Origin: CBDFKB01 sp965248715
GTDB taxonomy: Bacteria; Pseudomonadota; Alphaproteobacteria; Rhizobiales; Rhizobiaceae
Length of the DNA stretch: 64,000 bases
Reading direction: 5' to 3'
Assembly (NCBI GenBank): GCA_965248715.1
Contig: CBDFKB010000006.1
Location: forward strand, 198,867 to 262,866
Shown one piece after another: positions 54,041 to 61,915 of this stretch. Numbering within the stretch: the first letter of the stretch is position 1; every line of letters starts with the position of its first letter. The notes under the pieces were generated by a model. The model saw nothing but the letters and a program-made list of their open reading frames with translations. It did no database searches and was not told the origin of the DNA. A program made the position numbers and the translations under genes.

Positions 54041-54110
54041 AATCAGAAAAATGGTGACATGTCTCTGCGCTTTCTCCCTTTGGCATATCTATCACGAATC
54101 TAAACCGGCT
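54040..54110 (+). repeat. Direct repeat, longer copy inside the IS element
   Basis: This 71-base block replaces the start of orfB. Its two flanking parts equal 53189-53208 and 53209-53236, and its middle 23 bases (54060-54082) are unique. Both copies have the same orientation. Confidence 0.9.
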
Positions 54111-54125
54111 TGCGTTCCGCCCTGC

Positions 54126-54407
54126 TCATTGCTTGAGCCCTTTTGCCAAAAAATCCCGTTCCACTGTCAACTGACCGATCTTGGCGTGAAGATCATGAAC
54201 TTGTGCATCATGCTCGGCACCATCTTTTCCAGAGCCCTTGGAAAATACATCCGCAAGACCATCGATTGCCTGGCGCTTCCACGCCGAGACCTGGTTGGGA
54301 TGCACCTTGTGCTTCGATGCGATCTCCTGCACCGTCCTGTCACCCCGCAACGCTTCCAGCGCTACTCGGGCCTTAAATTCGTCTGTAAACCGGCGTCGTT
54401 TCGCCAT
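54126..54407 (-). CDS. IS3-family transposase OrfA
   Basis: A 93-residue protein starting MAKRRRFTDEFKARVALEAL, the helix-turn-helix of IS3 OrfA, followed by TVQEIASKHKVHPNQVSAWK and a C-terminal leucine-zipper-like helix (HAKIGQLTVERDFLAKGL). ATG 54407 has GGAGG at 7 bases; an ATG 15 bases upstream contains this binding site and is less likely. It binds the IS ends. It ends normally, but the downstream orfB is truncated. Confidence 0.9.
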   Translation of the reverse strand: MAKRRRFTDEFKARVALEALRGDRTVQEIASKHKVHPNQVSAWKRQAIDGLADVFSKGSGKDGAEHDAQVHDLHAKIGQLTVERDFLAKGLKQ

Positions 54408-54478
54408 GTCGTATTCCTCCATCGTCGAAGAAATACACCTTAACAGGCTGTCCGATTTTCTAGGACCAGCTCATTGTG

Positions 54479-54521
54479 GTGCCGGTTCGATCCCATTGGC
54501 CCAGTTTGATCAAACCGGCAC
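54479..54521 (-). repeat. Hairpin 3' of xseA, next to the IS target site
   Basis: GTGCCGGTTCGATC and GATCAAACCGGCAC form a 14-bp stem with one G-U pair and a 15-base loop. It begins 25 bases after the xseA stop codon in the direction of transcription. No T run follows, so it may stabilise the 3' end more than terminate. The IS3 target duplication ends 2 bases before it. Confidence 0.7.
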
Positions 54522-54545
54522 TACAATCATGCTTGCCGCCAAGCC

Positions 54546-56120
54546 CTAAAACAAATCACCTTGGTCGCCGGGTTTTCGTACCCGTCGCGGTTGTGCCTTG
54601 GGCTTTTGCGGCAACGGCGCTTCGGTGGTGCCGGCGACCGCATCGAACTTGCCGTCATGCAGTTCCACCGACAATGCCGCACCCGGTGTGAGCGCCAGCG
54701 CGGTTCTTAACGGTGGCCCGCCCTGGCTACGCACCACCGCGTAACCACGTTCCAGCACCTGTTTGTATCCGAGGCTTTGCAACAGCCTGGCCGAGCGCCC
54801 GGAACGCTGGTGTTGATTTTGTAATCCGAGGTCGAATGCGCGGCGAAAATAGCTATGGCTATTGGTCATCCGTTCGCACAATTGGCGGATTTGCCGGGTC
54901 AATCGTTCCGGGCCGCTGCGCGCGACAACGATGTTAAGTCGCTCGCCACGAACGCGCACTTGATTGGCCAGTGAAACCTGGCACCGGGCCGCTAATTCAT
55001 CAAGGCGTTTGAGCGAGCGGGTGATCGCCTGGGACAGTGCGCGGCCTGACAACCGGTGTGAAACCCGCTCCAGCCGGGCGCGTTTGACCACCGCAAGGCC
55101 GCCAAGGGCGCGAACCAGCCGGTTAGCGATCTCGTCAAAACGGCGGCTCGGCATCGCCAGCAGATTGTCGGAGGAAGGCAGGGCCCGGGTCACCGCCCGG
55201 GTCAAGCTGGCCCGCTGGTCCAAGCCGCGCCGGACCGATTGAGTCAACCGAGCCGAAAGATCGGCGATGGTTGCGATCAACTCAGCCTTGACCGGCACCG
55301 ACAATTCGGCGGCGCCTGTCGGCGTCGGCGCGCGCACATCGGCGGCATGATCGATCAGGGTCCAGTCGGTTTCGTGGCCGACCGCCGATACCAGCGGAAT
55401 ATCTGATTGCGCGGCCGCCCGTACCACCGCCTCGTCGTTGAAACCCCAAAGGTCTTCCAGCGATCCGCCACCTCGCGCGACAATAATAATGTCTGGGCGC
55501 GGTATCGGATCGCCGGCGCCAATTTGGTTGAAACCGGTGATCGCGGCTGCCACTTCGCTACTGGAACTTTCCCCCTGCACCCGAACCGGCCACACGATTA
55601 CGTGCAGCGGAAAACGGTCGCGGATGCGATGCAACACGTCGCGTATTACCGCCCCGGTTGGCGAGGTAACCACTCCTATCACCGCCGGTAAGAACGGCAA
55701 TAATTGTTTGCGCTCTTCGGCAAATAGACCTTCGGCAGCGAGCTTGCGGCGCCGCTCCTCCAACAGTGCCATCAACGCACCGACGCCGGCCGGTTCCAAT
55801 TTTTCGATAATGATCTGGTATTTTGACGCGCCGGGATAGGTGGTCAGTTTGCCGGTGGCGATAATTTCCATGCCCTCTTCAGGCAGATATTTCATCCGCG
55901 ATGCCACACCGCGCCAGATTACCGCTTCTATCCGCGCACGTTCGTCTTTCAGCGAGAAATAGCAGTGCCCGGAGCTATGTGGTCCGCGGAAACCAGTTAT
56001 CTCGCCACGAATGCGCACATGGCCAAAGGCGTCCTCCACGGTACGCTTGAGTTTCTGGGAAACCTCGCTGACAGTGAGTTCGAGAATATTGTGGTTTGGT
56101 TTGCGGTTCATTTCTTCCAT
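54546..56120 (-). CDS. xseA: Exodeoxyribonuclease VII large subunit
   Basis: XseA with XseB forms exonuclease VII, which degrades single-stranded DNA. From ATG 56120 it has 524 residues. The N-terminal OB fold shows LTVSEVSQKLKRTVEDAFGHVRIRGEITGFRG-type sequence (about residues 14-45) and SSGHCYFSLKDERARI. The catalytic domain has GVVTSPTGAVIRDVLHRIRDRFP, ARGGGSLEDLWGFNDE and SAVGHETDWTLIDHAAD. A coiled coil follows. The xseB gene is not in this window. The start might be 56111 instead. Confidence 0.95.
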   Translation of the reverse strand: MEEMNRKPNHNILELTVSEVSQKLKRTVEDAFGHVRIRGEITGFRGPHSSGHCYFSLKDERARIEAVIWRGVASRMKYLPEEGMEIIATGKLTTYPGASKYQIIIEKLEPAGVGALMALLEERRRKLAAEGLFAEERKQLLPFLPAVIGVVTSPTGAVIRDVLHRIRDRFPLHVIVWPVRVQGESSSSEVAAAITGFNQIGAGDPIPRPDIIIVARGGGSLEDLWGFNDEAVVRAAAQSDIPLVSAVGHETDWTLIDHAADVRAPTPTGAAELSVPVKAELIATIADLSARLTQSVRRGLDQRASLTRAVTRALPSSDNLLAMPSRRFDEIANRLVRALGGLAVVKRARLERVSHRLSGRALSQAITRSLKRLDELAARCQVSLANQVRVRGERLNIVVARSGPERLTRQIRQLCERMTNSHSYFRRAFDLGLQNQHQRSGRSARLLQSLGYKQVLERGYAVVRSQGGPPLRTALALTPGAALSVELHDGKFDAVAGTTEAPLPQKPKAQPRRVRKPGDQGDLF

Positions 56121-56186
56121 GCCCAAACCTATCACGCCTGGCAACCGGAACCAGAGTGCCTACGCGCACTGGCCGGCCAACACCGG

Positions 56187-57101
56187 TTAACCCTTCATAT
56201 TGTCGAGGAAGCCGTCGAAAATTGATTCCACCCCTTGCTGGTATTTCTCCTCGACCGGTCGCCCGCTATCGAACATTTCCCCGAACAGATCTGGCAACCC
56301 GCCGTCGCGTGCTTCGTGTTGACGGTGCAATCGATCAGATTGGCGTGGTTGTTGACGGCGGTTGAGCGAATTGTCAAATGGGTCACGCCCGCCTTTCATC
56401 AATTCACCCAAAATGCCGCCTGGATTGGCTTGCTCTCGGGTATTAGATTTACGGTCGCCAGAAAACATTTCCTCGAATATCTTGCCGAGTTTATCGCCTT
56501 GACGCGCGGTCGGCTGCTTGGCCGCGCCACTGCCGCCCATCACCTGACCGAGAATATCACCAAGCGGATTATCCGGCCCGGAACCGCGCCGCGGAGCGTT
56601 TCGCCCGGCGCCGGGCGCCAAAACCTGTTCCATGATCTGGCCCAAAATTCCGCCGCCGGCCCGGCCACCGCCGCCACGCACATTACCTGTCGACTGCTTG
56701 AACAACCCGCCCATCACCATCGAAGCGATTACCGGCAACAATTGCTTCAAGATCGAAGAGCTAATGCCAGTTGATTGGGCAGCATGGGCGGCGACCGCCC
56801 GGCTGACATCCTTTGATCCGAACAAATGGCCGAGAATGCCGTTGCCATCCAGTGTGCCTTGGCGGGTAAAAGCAGCGCTTGGATCATCACCATATTGCTG
56901 GTGCCGACCGCTGGCCAATGCAGCCACAAACCGCCCCATGCCGGTAGGATCGGCGGCGTTGCGTTTGAGGCTTTGTGCGAATGCCGGCATTAGCGCCGCC
57001 ATCGCCTGCTCGCTCTGATCAGCACTCAGGCCCAGCCTGGAACCAACATCACTGAAAGAATTGCCGTGGGTATTCAGTAGCATCTCCATGAGTGGAGGCA
57101 T
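56187..57101 (-). CDS. DUF937-domain protein
   Basis: From ATG 57101, with GGAG before it, this frame gives 304 residues. The first 150 resemble the DUF937 domain: VGSRLGLSADQSEQAMAALMP, DGNGILGHLFGSKDVSRAVA and ILKQLLPVIASMVMGGLF. A glycine-rich linker follows (GGGGRAGGGILGQIMEQVLA), with several copies of a G-ILG-x-M/-LGDILGQVM pattern. The C-terminal half is polar and Gln/Arg-rich. The function of DUF937 proteins is unknown. It lies upstream of xseA on the same strand, 66 bases away. Confidence 0.75.
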   Translation of the reverse strand: MPPLMEMLLNTHGNSFSDVGSRLGLSADQSEQAMAALMPAFAQSLKRNAADPTGMGRFVAALASGRHQQYGDDPSAAFTRQGTLDGNGILGHLFGSKDVSRAVAAHAAQSTGISSSILKQLLPVIASMVMGGLFKQSTGNVRGGGGRAGGGILGQIMEQVLAPGAGRNAPRRGSGPDNPLGDILGQVMGGSGAAKQPTARQGDKLGKIFEEMFSGDRKSNTREQANPGGILGELMKGGRDPFDNSLNRRQQPRQSDRLHRQHEARDGGLPDLFGEMFDSGRPVEEKYQQGVESIFDGFLDNMKG

Positions 57102-57700
57102 GATTTTTTCTCCATAAGAAACTTCGTTAATCGATCGTTTGTGAATGTAGGCCAACCGGTCGCGGCAATTGTCGCGCATTATGATGGCGAATTCATAGCA
57201 GGATTTCCAAGGGTCAGGACCCAAGAATACCAAGGCAACCAGATGAGCACTTCTAAAAACCCTTCTTTTGGGTCCTGGGAGCAATTTTTCGCTCTGCGTT
57301 TCTCAAATATTTCAACATATTATCCGGTACTCGAAACTTCAAAATCACATCCAGCCCAACAAAATCAAGGATTTTTAGAGGTACTCAGATATTGGTCGGA
57401 TCACCCCACTTGACAAGGCTCCAGCACATTGGTTTCGCGGGATAAAGCGGTCACGCCAGCGTCATCGCCATGATCGTCAACAGACCTTTGGCGGGAGAAA
57501 CATATGGCGCCACGGGCAAAATCAGATCTATTGCCCACTAAATTGTAATTTGTTCAGATGAATATTGGGTCGCATGAAATGCCGCAAGATTTTTAGCGCT
57601 GCCGTTAATGTTTTGGAGATCGCCTTTTAGTACGATACGGCAATAATACGGCACCGAACCGAGGAGCAGTTGAGGAAATTCGGGCCGCTTGAGCGAGAAA
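57102..57700. other. AT-rich non-coding region between divergent genes
   Basis: These 599 bases separate the DUF937 gene and the PilZ gene. A 56-codon frame from ATG 57243, with AAGG before it, is the only open frame with a plausible start, but it has no family pattern and I do not call it. No RNA gene, terminator or repeat was recognised. Confidence 0.4.
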
Positions 57701-58216
57701 ATGACCAAATTGAAGAGCACCACTGAAACCGGTCCCGCCTGCCCAGAAAATCGCTGTGCAGTGCGCAAACGTACTTTTAAACGCGCGTCGGCTAAGTTCG
57801 ATGAGCGATTTAGCGATGTCGAATGCGTGTTGCGCAATATATCGGAAACTGGGGCCAGATTAAAATTCGAGACCCCATCGGCGGTCCCTGGTGAATTCAC
57901 CCTAACGGTAGGGTTAGACGGTATTCGCGTGAATTGTCAGGTCGTATGGCGCAGCAGCCAGGAGATCGGTGTCGCCTTCACATCGCCAATCGAGCAATTT
58001 CAACGGCCAATGAAACAACAGCTAAAACCCTCGGAAACAGCCTATGTTCCGATTGAAGAAAGGGATTTACTGACCGGCGACCGCGGCGCCAAACCACATA
58101 TCGACATTGTGGAAGAGGAAGAAGAAGTCGAAGAAAAGCTGTACGAATTCGGACGCGGCATTGTGGTACCGTCCAGTTTCGGCAGGCGCAGCAAAATCAT
58201 CCTGGATTCAGACTAG
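57701..58216 (+). CDS. PilZ-domain protein with acidic C-terminal region
   Basis: This 171-residue protein has a PilZ domain at about residues 20-95: RKRTFKRASAKFDERFSDVECVLRNISETGARLKF, then VNCQVVWRSSQEIGVAF. RNISETGARL is the DxSxxG-like motif (NISETG), and an RKRxFKR sequence stands for RxxxR, so cyclic di-GMP binding is possible but not certain. An acidic run (DIVEEEEEVEEK, near 145) follows, of unknown role. The TAG stop codon lies at the edge of a palindromic repeat. Confidence 0.82.
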   Translation: MTKLKSTTETGPACPENRCAVRKRTFKRASAKFDERFSDVECVLRNISETGARLKFETPSAVPGEFTLTVGLDGIRVNCQVVWRSSQEIGVAFTSPIEQFQRPMKQQLKPSETAYVPIEERDLLTGDRGAKPHIDIVEEEEEVEEKLYEFGRGIVVPSSFGRRSKIILDSD

Positions 58217-58318
58217 AGCGTGTCACCCAAAAGTGGGCACCGGTTTTGGGGAAAATGACACGCATAAACAAAGAGATAGCGCGACGAAGCGAAACCAACG
58301 CTTCGTGACACGCGCTAG
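58215..58318 (+). repeat. Palindromic repeat, B module plus tail
   Basis: GAGCGTGTCACCCAAAAGTG begins next to the stop codon of the PilZ gene, then GGTTTTGGGG and TGACACGC, then the tail stem AGCGCGACGAAGC / GCTTCGTGACACGCGCT. The full unit is about 100 bases. Confidence 0.88.
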
Positions 58319-58338
58319 TGAAAGTTCGGTGCACCGGT

Positions 58339-59712
58339 TTAAAATGCGTACTCTTTGAATATCTGCCGAACGTCGCCCTGCCATTCGCCATGAAATTTCT
58401 GCAATAGTCGGCCAGCCGGAGTTAGTCCACTGGCAATCGTCTCTTTGAGCGGTTCGAGATGCAGGCGCTCGTCGAAACCTTCGTCATTAAGAAAAGCGCG
58501 TGATTTCAACCCCGCATCGCTGATTGCTAGCACCTCGCGGGCGATTTCCAACAGCGCTCGGTCATCGATTTCAGCCATCAGGCCCGCAGTGGGCACCGCA
58601 TCGCGCAATGTACCCACCATCGCCGCATCCCAGCGAGCGGTTAGTTGCTCGGCGGCATCAAGCGCGGTTTCGTCATACAACAAGCCGACCCACAGCGCCG
58701 GCAGGGCGCAAATGCCGCGCCAGCGCCCGCTATCGGCGCCACGCATTTCGATGAAACGCTTGAGGCGGACATCGGGAAACAGAGTTGACAAATGATTGGT
58801 CCAATCGCCCATGGTAGCCTCGGCGTTGGTAATTTCGCCGCGCAATGCGCCGTTCATGAATTGGCGAAATGTGACGTGGGTGCAGTCGTAATAACGCCCA
58901 TCGCGGAGCACAAAATACATCGGTATATCGAGTGCCCACTCGACATAAGCCTCGAAGCCGAACCCGTCATCGAGTAGAAACCGGTGATAGCCGCCGCGCT
59001 GATTATCAACATCACGCCAAATATTGGCGCGCCATGACAACAAGCCGTTCGGCTTGCCCTCCGTGAACGGTGAATTGGCAAACAGCGCCGTCGCCAACGG
59101 TTGAAGCTTCTGCGAGACTTGGATTTTACGCCGCATGTCGGCTTCGCTGGAAAAGTCCAAATTCACTTGAATGGTGGCGGTACGATACATCATGTCGTGC
59201 CCGTTGGTGCCGACCTTGGGCATATAGCGGGTCATGATATCGTAGCGCGACTTGGGCATGCGTGGAGTTTCGTCGAACCGCCATAGCGGGCTGGCTCCGG
59301 CGCCAAGAAAGCCAATGCCCATCGGTTCAGCGATCTGCTTGACCTGGGCCAGGTGGGCATTGGATTCGCGGCAGGTTTGGTGAATATTTTCCACCGGTGC
59401 GCCGGACAGTTCGAACTGACCACCTGGCTCAAGCGAAATTGCACCTTGGCCGGTAGGGTCGCCTAGGCCGATGATCTTGCCGTCATCGAGGATCGGTTCC
59501 CAGCCGAGCAATCCCTGCATGCCTTGCAAAAGGGCGCGGATGCCGGCTTCCCCCTCATAAGGCACTGGGGAACAATCCTTGAGGAAGAAACCGAACTTTT
59601 CATGCTCGGTGCCGATCCGCCACTGGTGGCGCGGCTTGCAGCCCTGCTCCAGATGGTCGACCAATTGATCATGGGCTTCGATTAGACGATCGTCAGTGGT
59701 ATCGCGCGCCAT
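58339..59712 (-). CDS. gshA: Glutamate-cysteine ligase (plant/alphaproteobacterial type)
   Basis: GshA makes gamma-glutamylcysteine, the first step to glutathione. From ATG 59712, after AAGGAA, it has 457 residues. HQWRIGTEHEKFGF and ISLEPGGQFELSGAP give the glutamate/metal-binding part. MPKSRYDIMTRYMP, MMYRTATIQVNLDFSSE and PMYFVLRDGRY belong to the same plant-type family, common in Rhizobiales. The frame extends 30 residues upstream without similarity. It is downstream of rsmE on the same strand, with 114 bases between. Confidence 0.93.
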   Translation of the reverse strand: MARDTTDDRLIEAHDQLVDHLEQGCKPRHQWRIGTEHEKFGFFLKDCSPVPYEGEAGIRALLQGMQGLLGWEPILDDGKIIGLGDPTGQGAISLEPGGQFELSGAPVENIHQTCRESNAHLAQVKQIAEPMGIGFLGAGASPLWRFDETPRMPKSRYDIMTRYMPKVGTNGHDMMYRTATIQVNLDFSSEADMRRKIQVSQKLQPLATALFANSPFTEGKPNGLLSWRANIWRDVDNQRGGYHRFLLDDGFGFEAYVEWALDIPMYFVLRDGRYYDCTHVTFRQFMNGALRGEITNAEATMGDWTNHLSTLFPDVRLKRFIEMRGADSGRWRGICALPALWVGLLYDETALDAAEQLTARWDAAMVGTLRDAVPTAGLMAEIDDRALLEIAREVLAISDAGLKSRAFLNDEGFDERLHLEPLKETIASGLTPAGRLLQKFHGEWQGDVRQIFKEYAF

Positions 59713-59826
59713 CGGGTTCCTTTGGTATAACGTCTGCCTTGGGGCATCGTCCAATCTGATCCCATACCGCTCTAGCCAAGTATCTAGGTCGGCTGCAAGC
59801 AAAAAACATAGGTCATTTGCCGCAGC

Positions 59827-60567
59827 TTACCAATCACCAATCCGGTGTTGTATTAAAGCCAACGCCGCCACCGCTGCGGTGTCGGCCCGCAACACCCTGG
59901 GACCCAGGCTGATCGCCGTTACTTTTTCTGGTAATTCAAGCAGCATCTCACGCTCGCGGCGTGAAAAACCGCCCTCCGGCCCAACCAGCAGCACCGGGGT
60001 CGCGCTGCGCAATTGCCGCCATTGATCAGGGGTCGGCCCGGTCTTGGCATGTTCGTCACAGAAAAAAAGCCGTTGATTATCCAATAGCCCTTCGACGGCG
60101 GTTTGTAGATCGACCGCTTCGAGGGTTTGCGGAATTGACAGGATGCCGCACTGTTCGGCGGCCTCAATTGCGTTGGCGCGCATCCGCTTGACGGTTGTTT
60201 GGCGCATTTGGGTATGATCGGTGATCACCGGCTGCAAAATTCCTGCGCCCATCTCGACCGCTTTTTGCACCATATAGTCGAGCCTGGCTCGCTTTATCGG
60301 CGCAAACATATAGCACAGGCGCGCAGGGGGCGTTTGCGGGCGTAAAATTTGCTCAACCCGCAGCACCGGACGGCGTTTGTTAGAACCTTCAAGCCGCACC
60401 AGCCATTCGCCGTCACGACCATTAAACACCGCGATCATCGCACCCGGGCGCAGACGCAGCACATTGGCAAGATAATTGGCCTGCATCTTGTCTAGCGCAA
60501 AGCTGGCGCCGGCGCTTAGGGTTTCTTCGACGAAAAGCCGCGGTGCGGTGAAATCATATCTGTCCAT
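59827..60567 (-). CDS. rsmE: 16S rRNA (uracil1498-N3)-methyltransferase
   Basis: RsmE methylates U1498 of 16S rRNA, using SAM. This 246-residue SPOUT-fold protein begins with the PUA-like domain (residues 8-70, RLFVEETLSAGASFAL and YLANVLRLRPG). The knotted methyltransferase domain follows, with LVGPEGGFSRREREML near 193 and ISLGPRVLRADTAAVAAL near 219. These two loops form the cofactor knot. The length and motifs are normal. It is the first gene before gshA. Confidence 0.95.
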   Translation of the reverse strand: MDRYDFTAPRLFVEETLSAGASFALDKMQANYLANVLRLRPGAMIAVFNGRDGEWLVRLEGSNKRRPVLRVEQILRPQTPPARLCYMFAPIKRARLDYMVQKAVEMGAGILQPVITDHTQMRQTTVKRMRANAIEAAEQCGILSIPQTLEAVDLQTAVEGLLDNQRLFFCDEHAKTGPTPDQWRQLRSATPVLLVGPEGGFSRREREMLLELPEKVTAISLGPRVLRADTAAVAALALIQHRIGDW

Positions 60568-60612
60568 CGGCTGAACATGGAATGGGCAAAGGCTAAGCGC
60601 AAGCGTTGCCGT

Positions 60613-61227
60613 TCACCATGCACTGGGGTGCCAGTGCGGCTGGTAGCCCGATTTCAAGATTGCGACGATCGACGGCGGCGTCAGCAATCGCGCGCCGCCA
60701 ATACCCAACTCTGCGATGTCGCGATAGCCGCTGGCAGTCCATTCAAGTTTTTGGCCCTCAAGAATGGCGAAAGGTCGCCCCTGGCAAACGATCATGGCGC
60801 CGTTCGGCAAGGTGGACGGGTTATCGATCATTGTACGCTGATCGACCGCAAACGTTCGTTCTTGGTGCATCTGGCGGTCCATCTGGTCGGCACGGCTACC
60901 GCTGTCAAAGCCAAATTCGCGGTGCCAAAGTTCTGCGAACCGCCTCGCATCGGCCCGACGGCATTCGAAACAGGGTCGGTGACCGGCAGCAAGAGCGGTT
61001 ACCTCGTCGAGGAAAAACAATTCGGTATAGCCCGGCCCCATAACGGTGCGGTTGCGGCCACGAAAACTAATTTGGCAGCAGATCCAGCGCTTCGATGCCC
61101 ACCGCCTGGCCGTAAGCTTTTGGGTTGCGGAAACATGAATACGCCCGCCGCGATTGCCCATCATGGTGCCGCGCGGGTTTGTCGCAACGATGGTGCCGAA
61201 AGGAGTTACCCGGTTTTGCAGCGCCAT
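60613..61227 (-). CDS. Conserved hypothetical protein with CxxC motif
   Basis: From ATG 61227 this frame gives 204 residues. The region around residue 81, AAGHRPCFECRRADARRFAE, has a CxxC pair followed by an RRxxA pattern, like the methylphosphotriester-binding zinc motif of Ada-type proteins, but the rest is not Ada. An earlier part, GRIHVSATQKL, and RRWASKRWICC also look conserved. A soluble metal-binding protein is possible. It starts 15 bases after lutC ends and could be the last gene of that operon. Confidence 0.6.
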   Translation of the reverse strand: MALQNRVTPFGTIVATNPRGTMMGNRGGRIHVSATQKLTARRWASKRWICCQISFRGRNRTVMGPGYTELFFLDEVTALAAGHRPCFECRRADARRFAELWHREFGFDSGSRADQMDRQMHQERTFAVDQRTMIDNPSTLPNGAMIVCQGRPFAILEGQKLEWTASGYRDIAELGIGGARLLTPPSIVAILKSGYQPHWHPSAW

Positions 61228-61240
61228 GTCGGTTACCCGC

Positions 61241-61915
61241 TCAATCACCACCGACGATGATCACAAACAGGCCCAGTGGTCCGTGTGCGCCCAGTAGCAG
61301 GGTCTGTTCAATGTCGGCGGAACGCGACGGGCCGGTGATCATGTTGATCGTGCGCGGCATTCCTTTGCGTTTGCTGGTCTTGCGGATCAATTTCCACACT
61401 TCTTCATAGCTGCCACGAATGTCATCGGCATGCAGTACCACAATGTGATGTTCCGGCAAAAAATTGAGGGTGGTTGGATTATCCGGCCCGGATTCAAGTA
61501 TCAGCGTTCCGGTTTCCGCTGCCGCCGAACTCGCGTGGCTGACGGCAGTACGGTCGAGACCGTCACTGGGGCCGGTTAATAGGTCGAGCATGGATTGCCG
61601 GCGGGTGGATAGGGTTGCCAGGCGCCGATCTGCACCGATCCGTATTACTGCGGGTAGATTGTTGCGCCGCAAATATGCCGATACGGTGGCCGGCAATTCG
61701 GCATAATCGTCGATGCGCACCACCCTCGCGCTGGCTTGGCGGGCCATCTTGCCAAATAGCCTGAGTGCTTTGTGCCCGGTACAGGTGGCACGCTTGGGCA
61801 CTGTGCCGGCTGTTTTCTTGCGCAACCTTTTCCCAGCCGCCATGCGGCGTGCCGCGCCATCGCTGGATTTATCAAGCTGCGCGCCAATGCGCGCTAGTAT
61901 GGTTTCGCGGCTCAT
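61241..61915 (-). CDS. lutC: Lactate utilization protein LutC (LUD domain)
   Basis: LutC is one of three parts of the iron-sulfur L-lactate oxidation system (LutABC). From ATG 61915 it has 224 residues. The LUD domain covers most of it: AVSHASSAAAETGTLILESG, FLPEHHIVVLHADDI and the C-terminal TGPSRSADIEQTLLLGAHGP. These are strong family motifs. A longer open frame upstream lies inside lutB. It starts 4 bases inside the lutB end (ATG overlap). Confidence 0.92.
   Translation of the reverse strand: MSRETILARIGAQLDKSSDGAARRMAAGKRLRKKTAGTVPKRATCTGHKALRLFGKMARQASARVVRIDDYAELPATVSAYLRRNNLPAVIRIGADRRLATLSTRRQSMLDLLTGPSDGLDRTAVSHASSAAAETGTLILESGPDNPTTLNFLPEHHIVVLHADDIRGSYEEVWKLIRKTSKRKGMPRTINMITGPSRSADIEQTLLLGAHGPLGLFVIIVGGD

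Larger units (their letters stand above)
53322..54473 (-). mobile_element. IS3-family insertion sequence, internally damaged
   Basis: The ends are TGAGGTGGTCC (53322) and GGACCAGCTCA (to 54473), imperfect inverted repeats starting TG and ending CA; GTTAAGGTGTATTT lies a little inside both. TTG flanks both sides (53319-53321 and 54474-54476), a 3-bp target duplication as made by IS3 elements. Inside are orfA and a truncated orfB on the minus strand. The 1152-bp length is about 100-150 short, because the orfB N-terminus is missing and a foreign 71-bp block stands in its place. Confidence 0.88.

Noticed and set aside
57243..57413. A 56-codon open frame with a weak binding site
   Set aside because: There is no recognisable family, and composition is like the surrounding AT-rich non-coding DNA.
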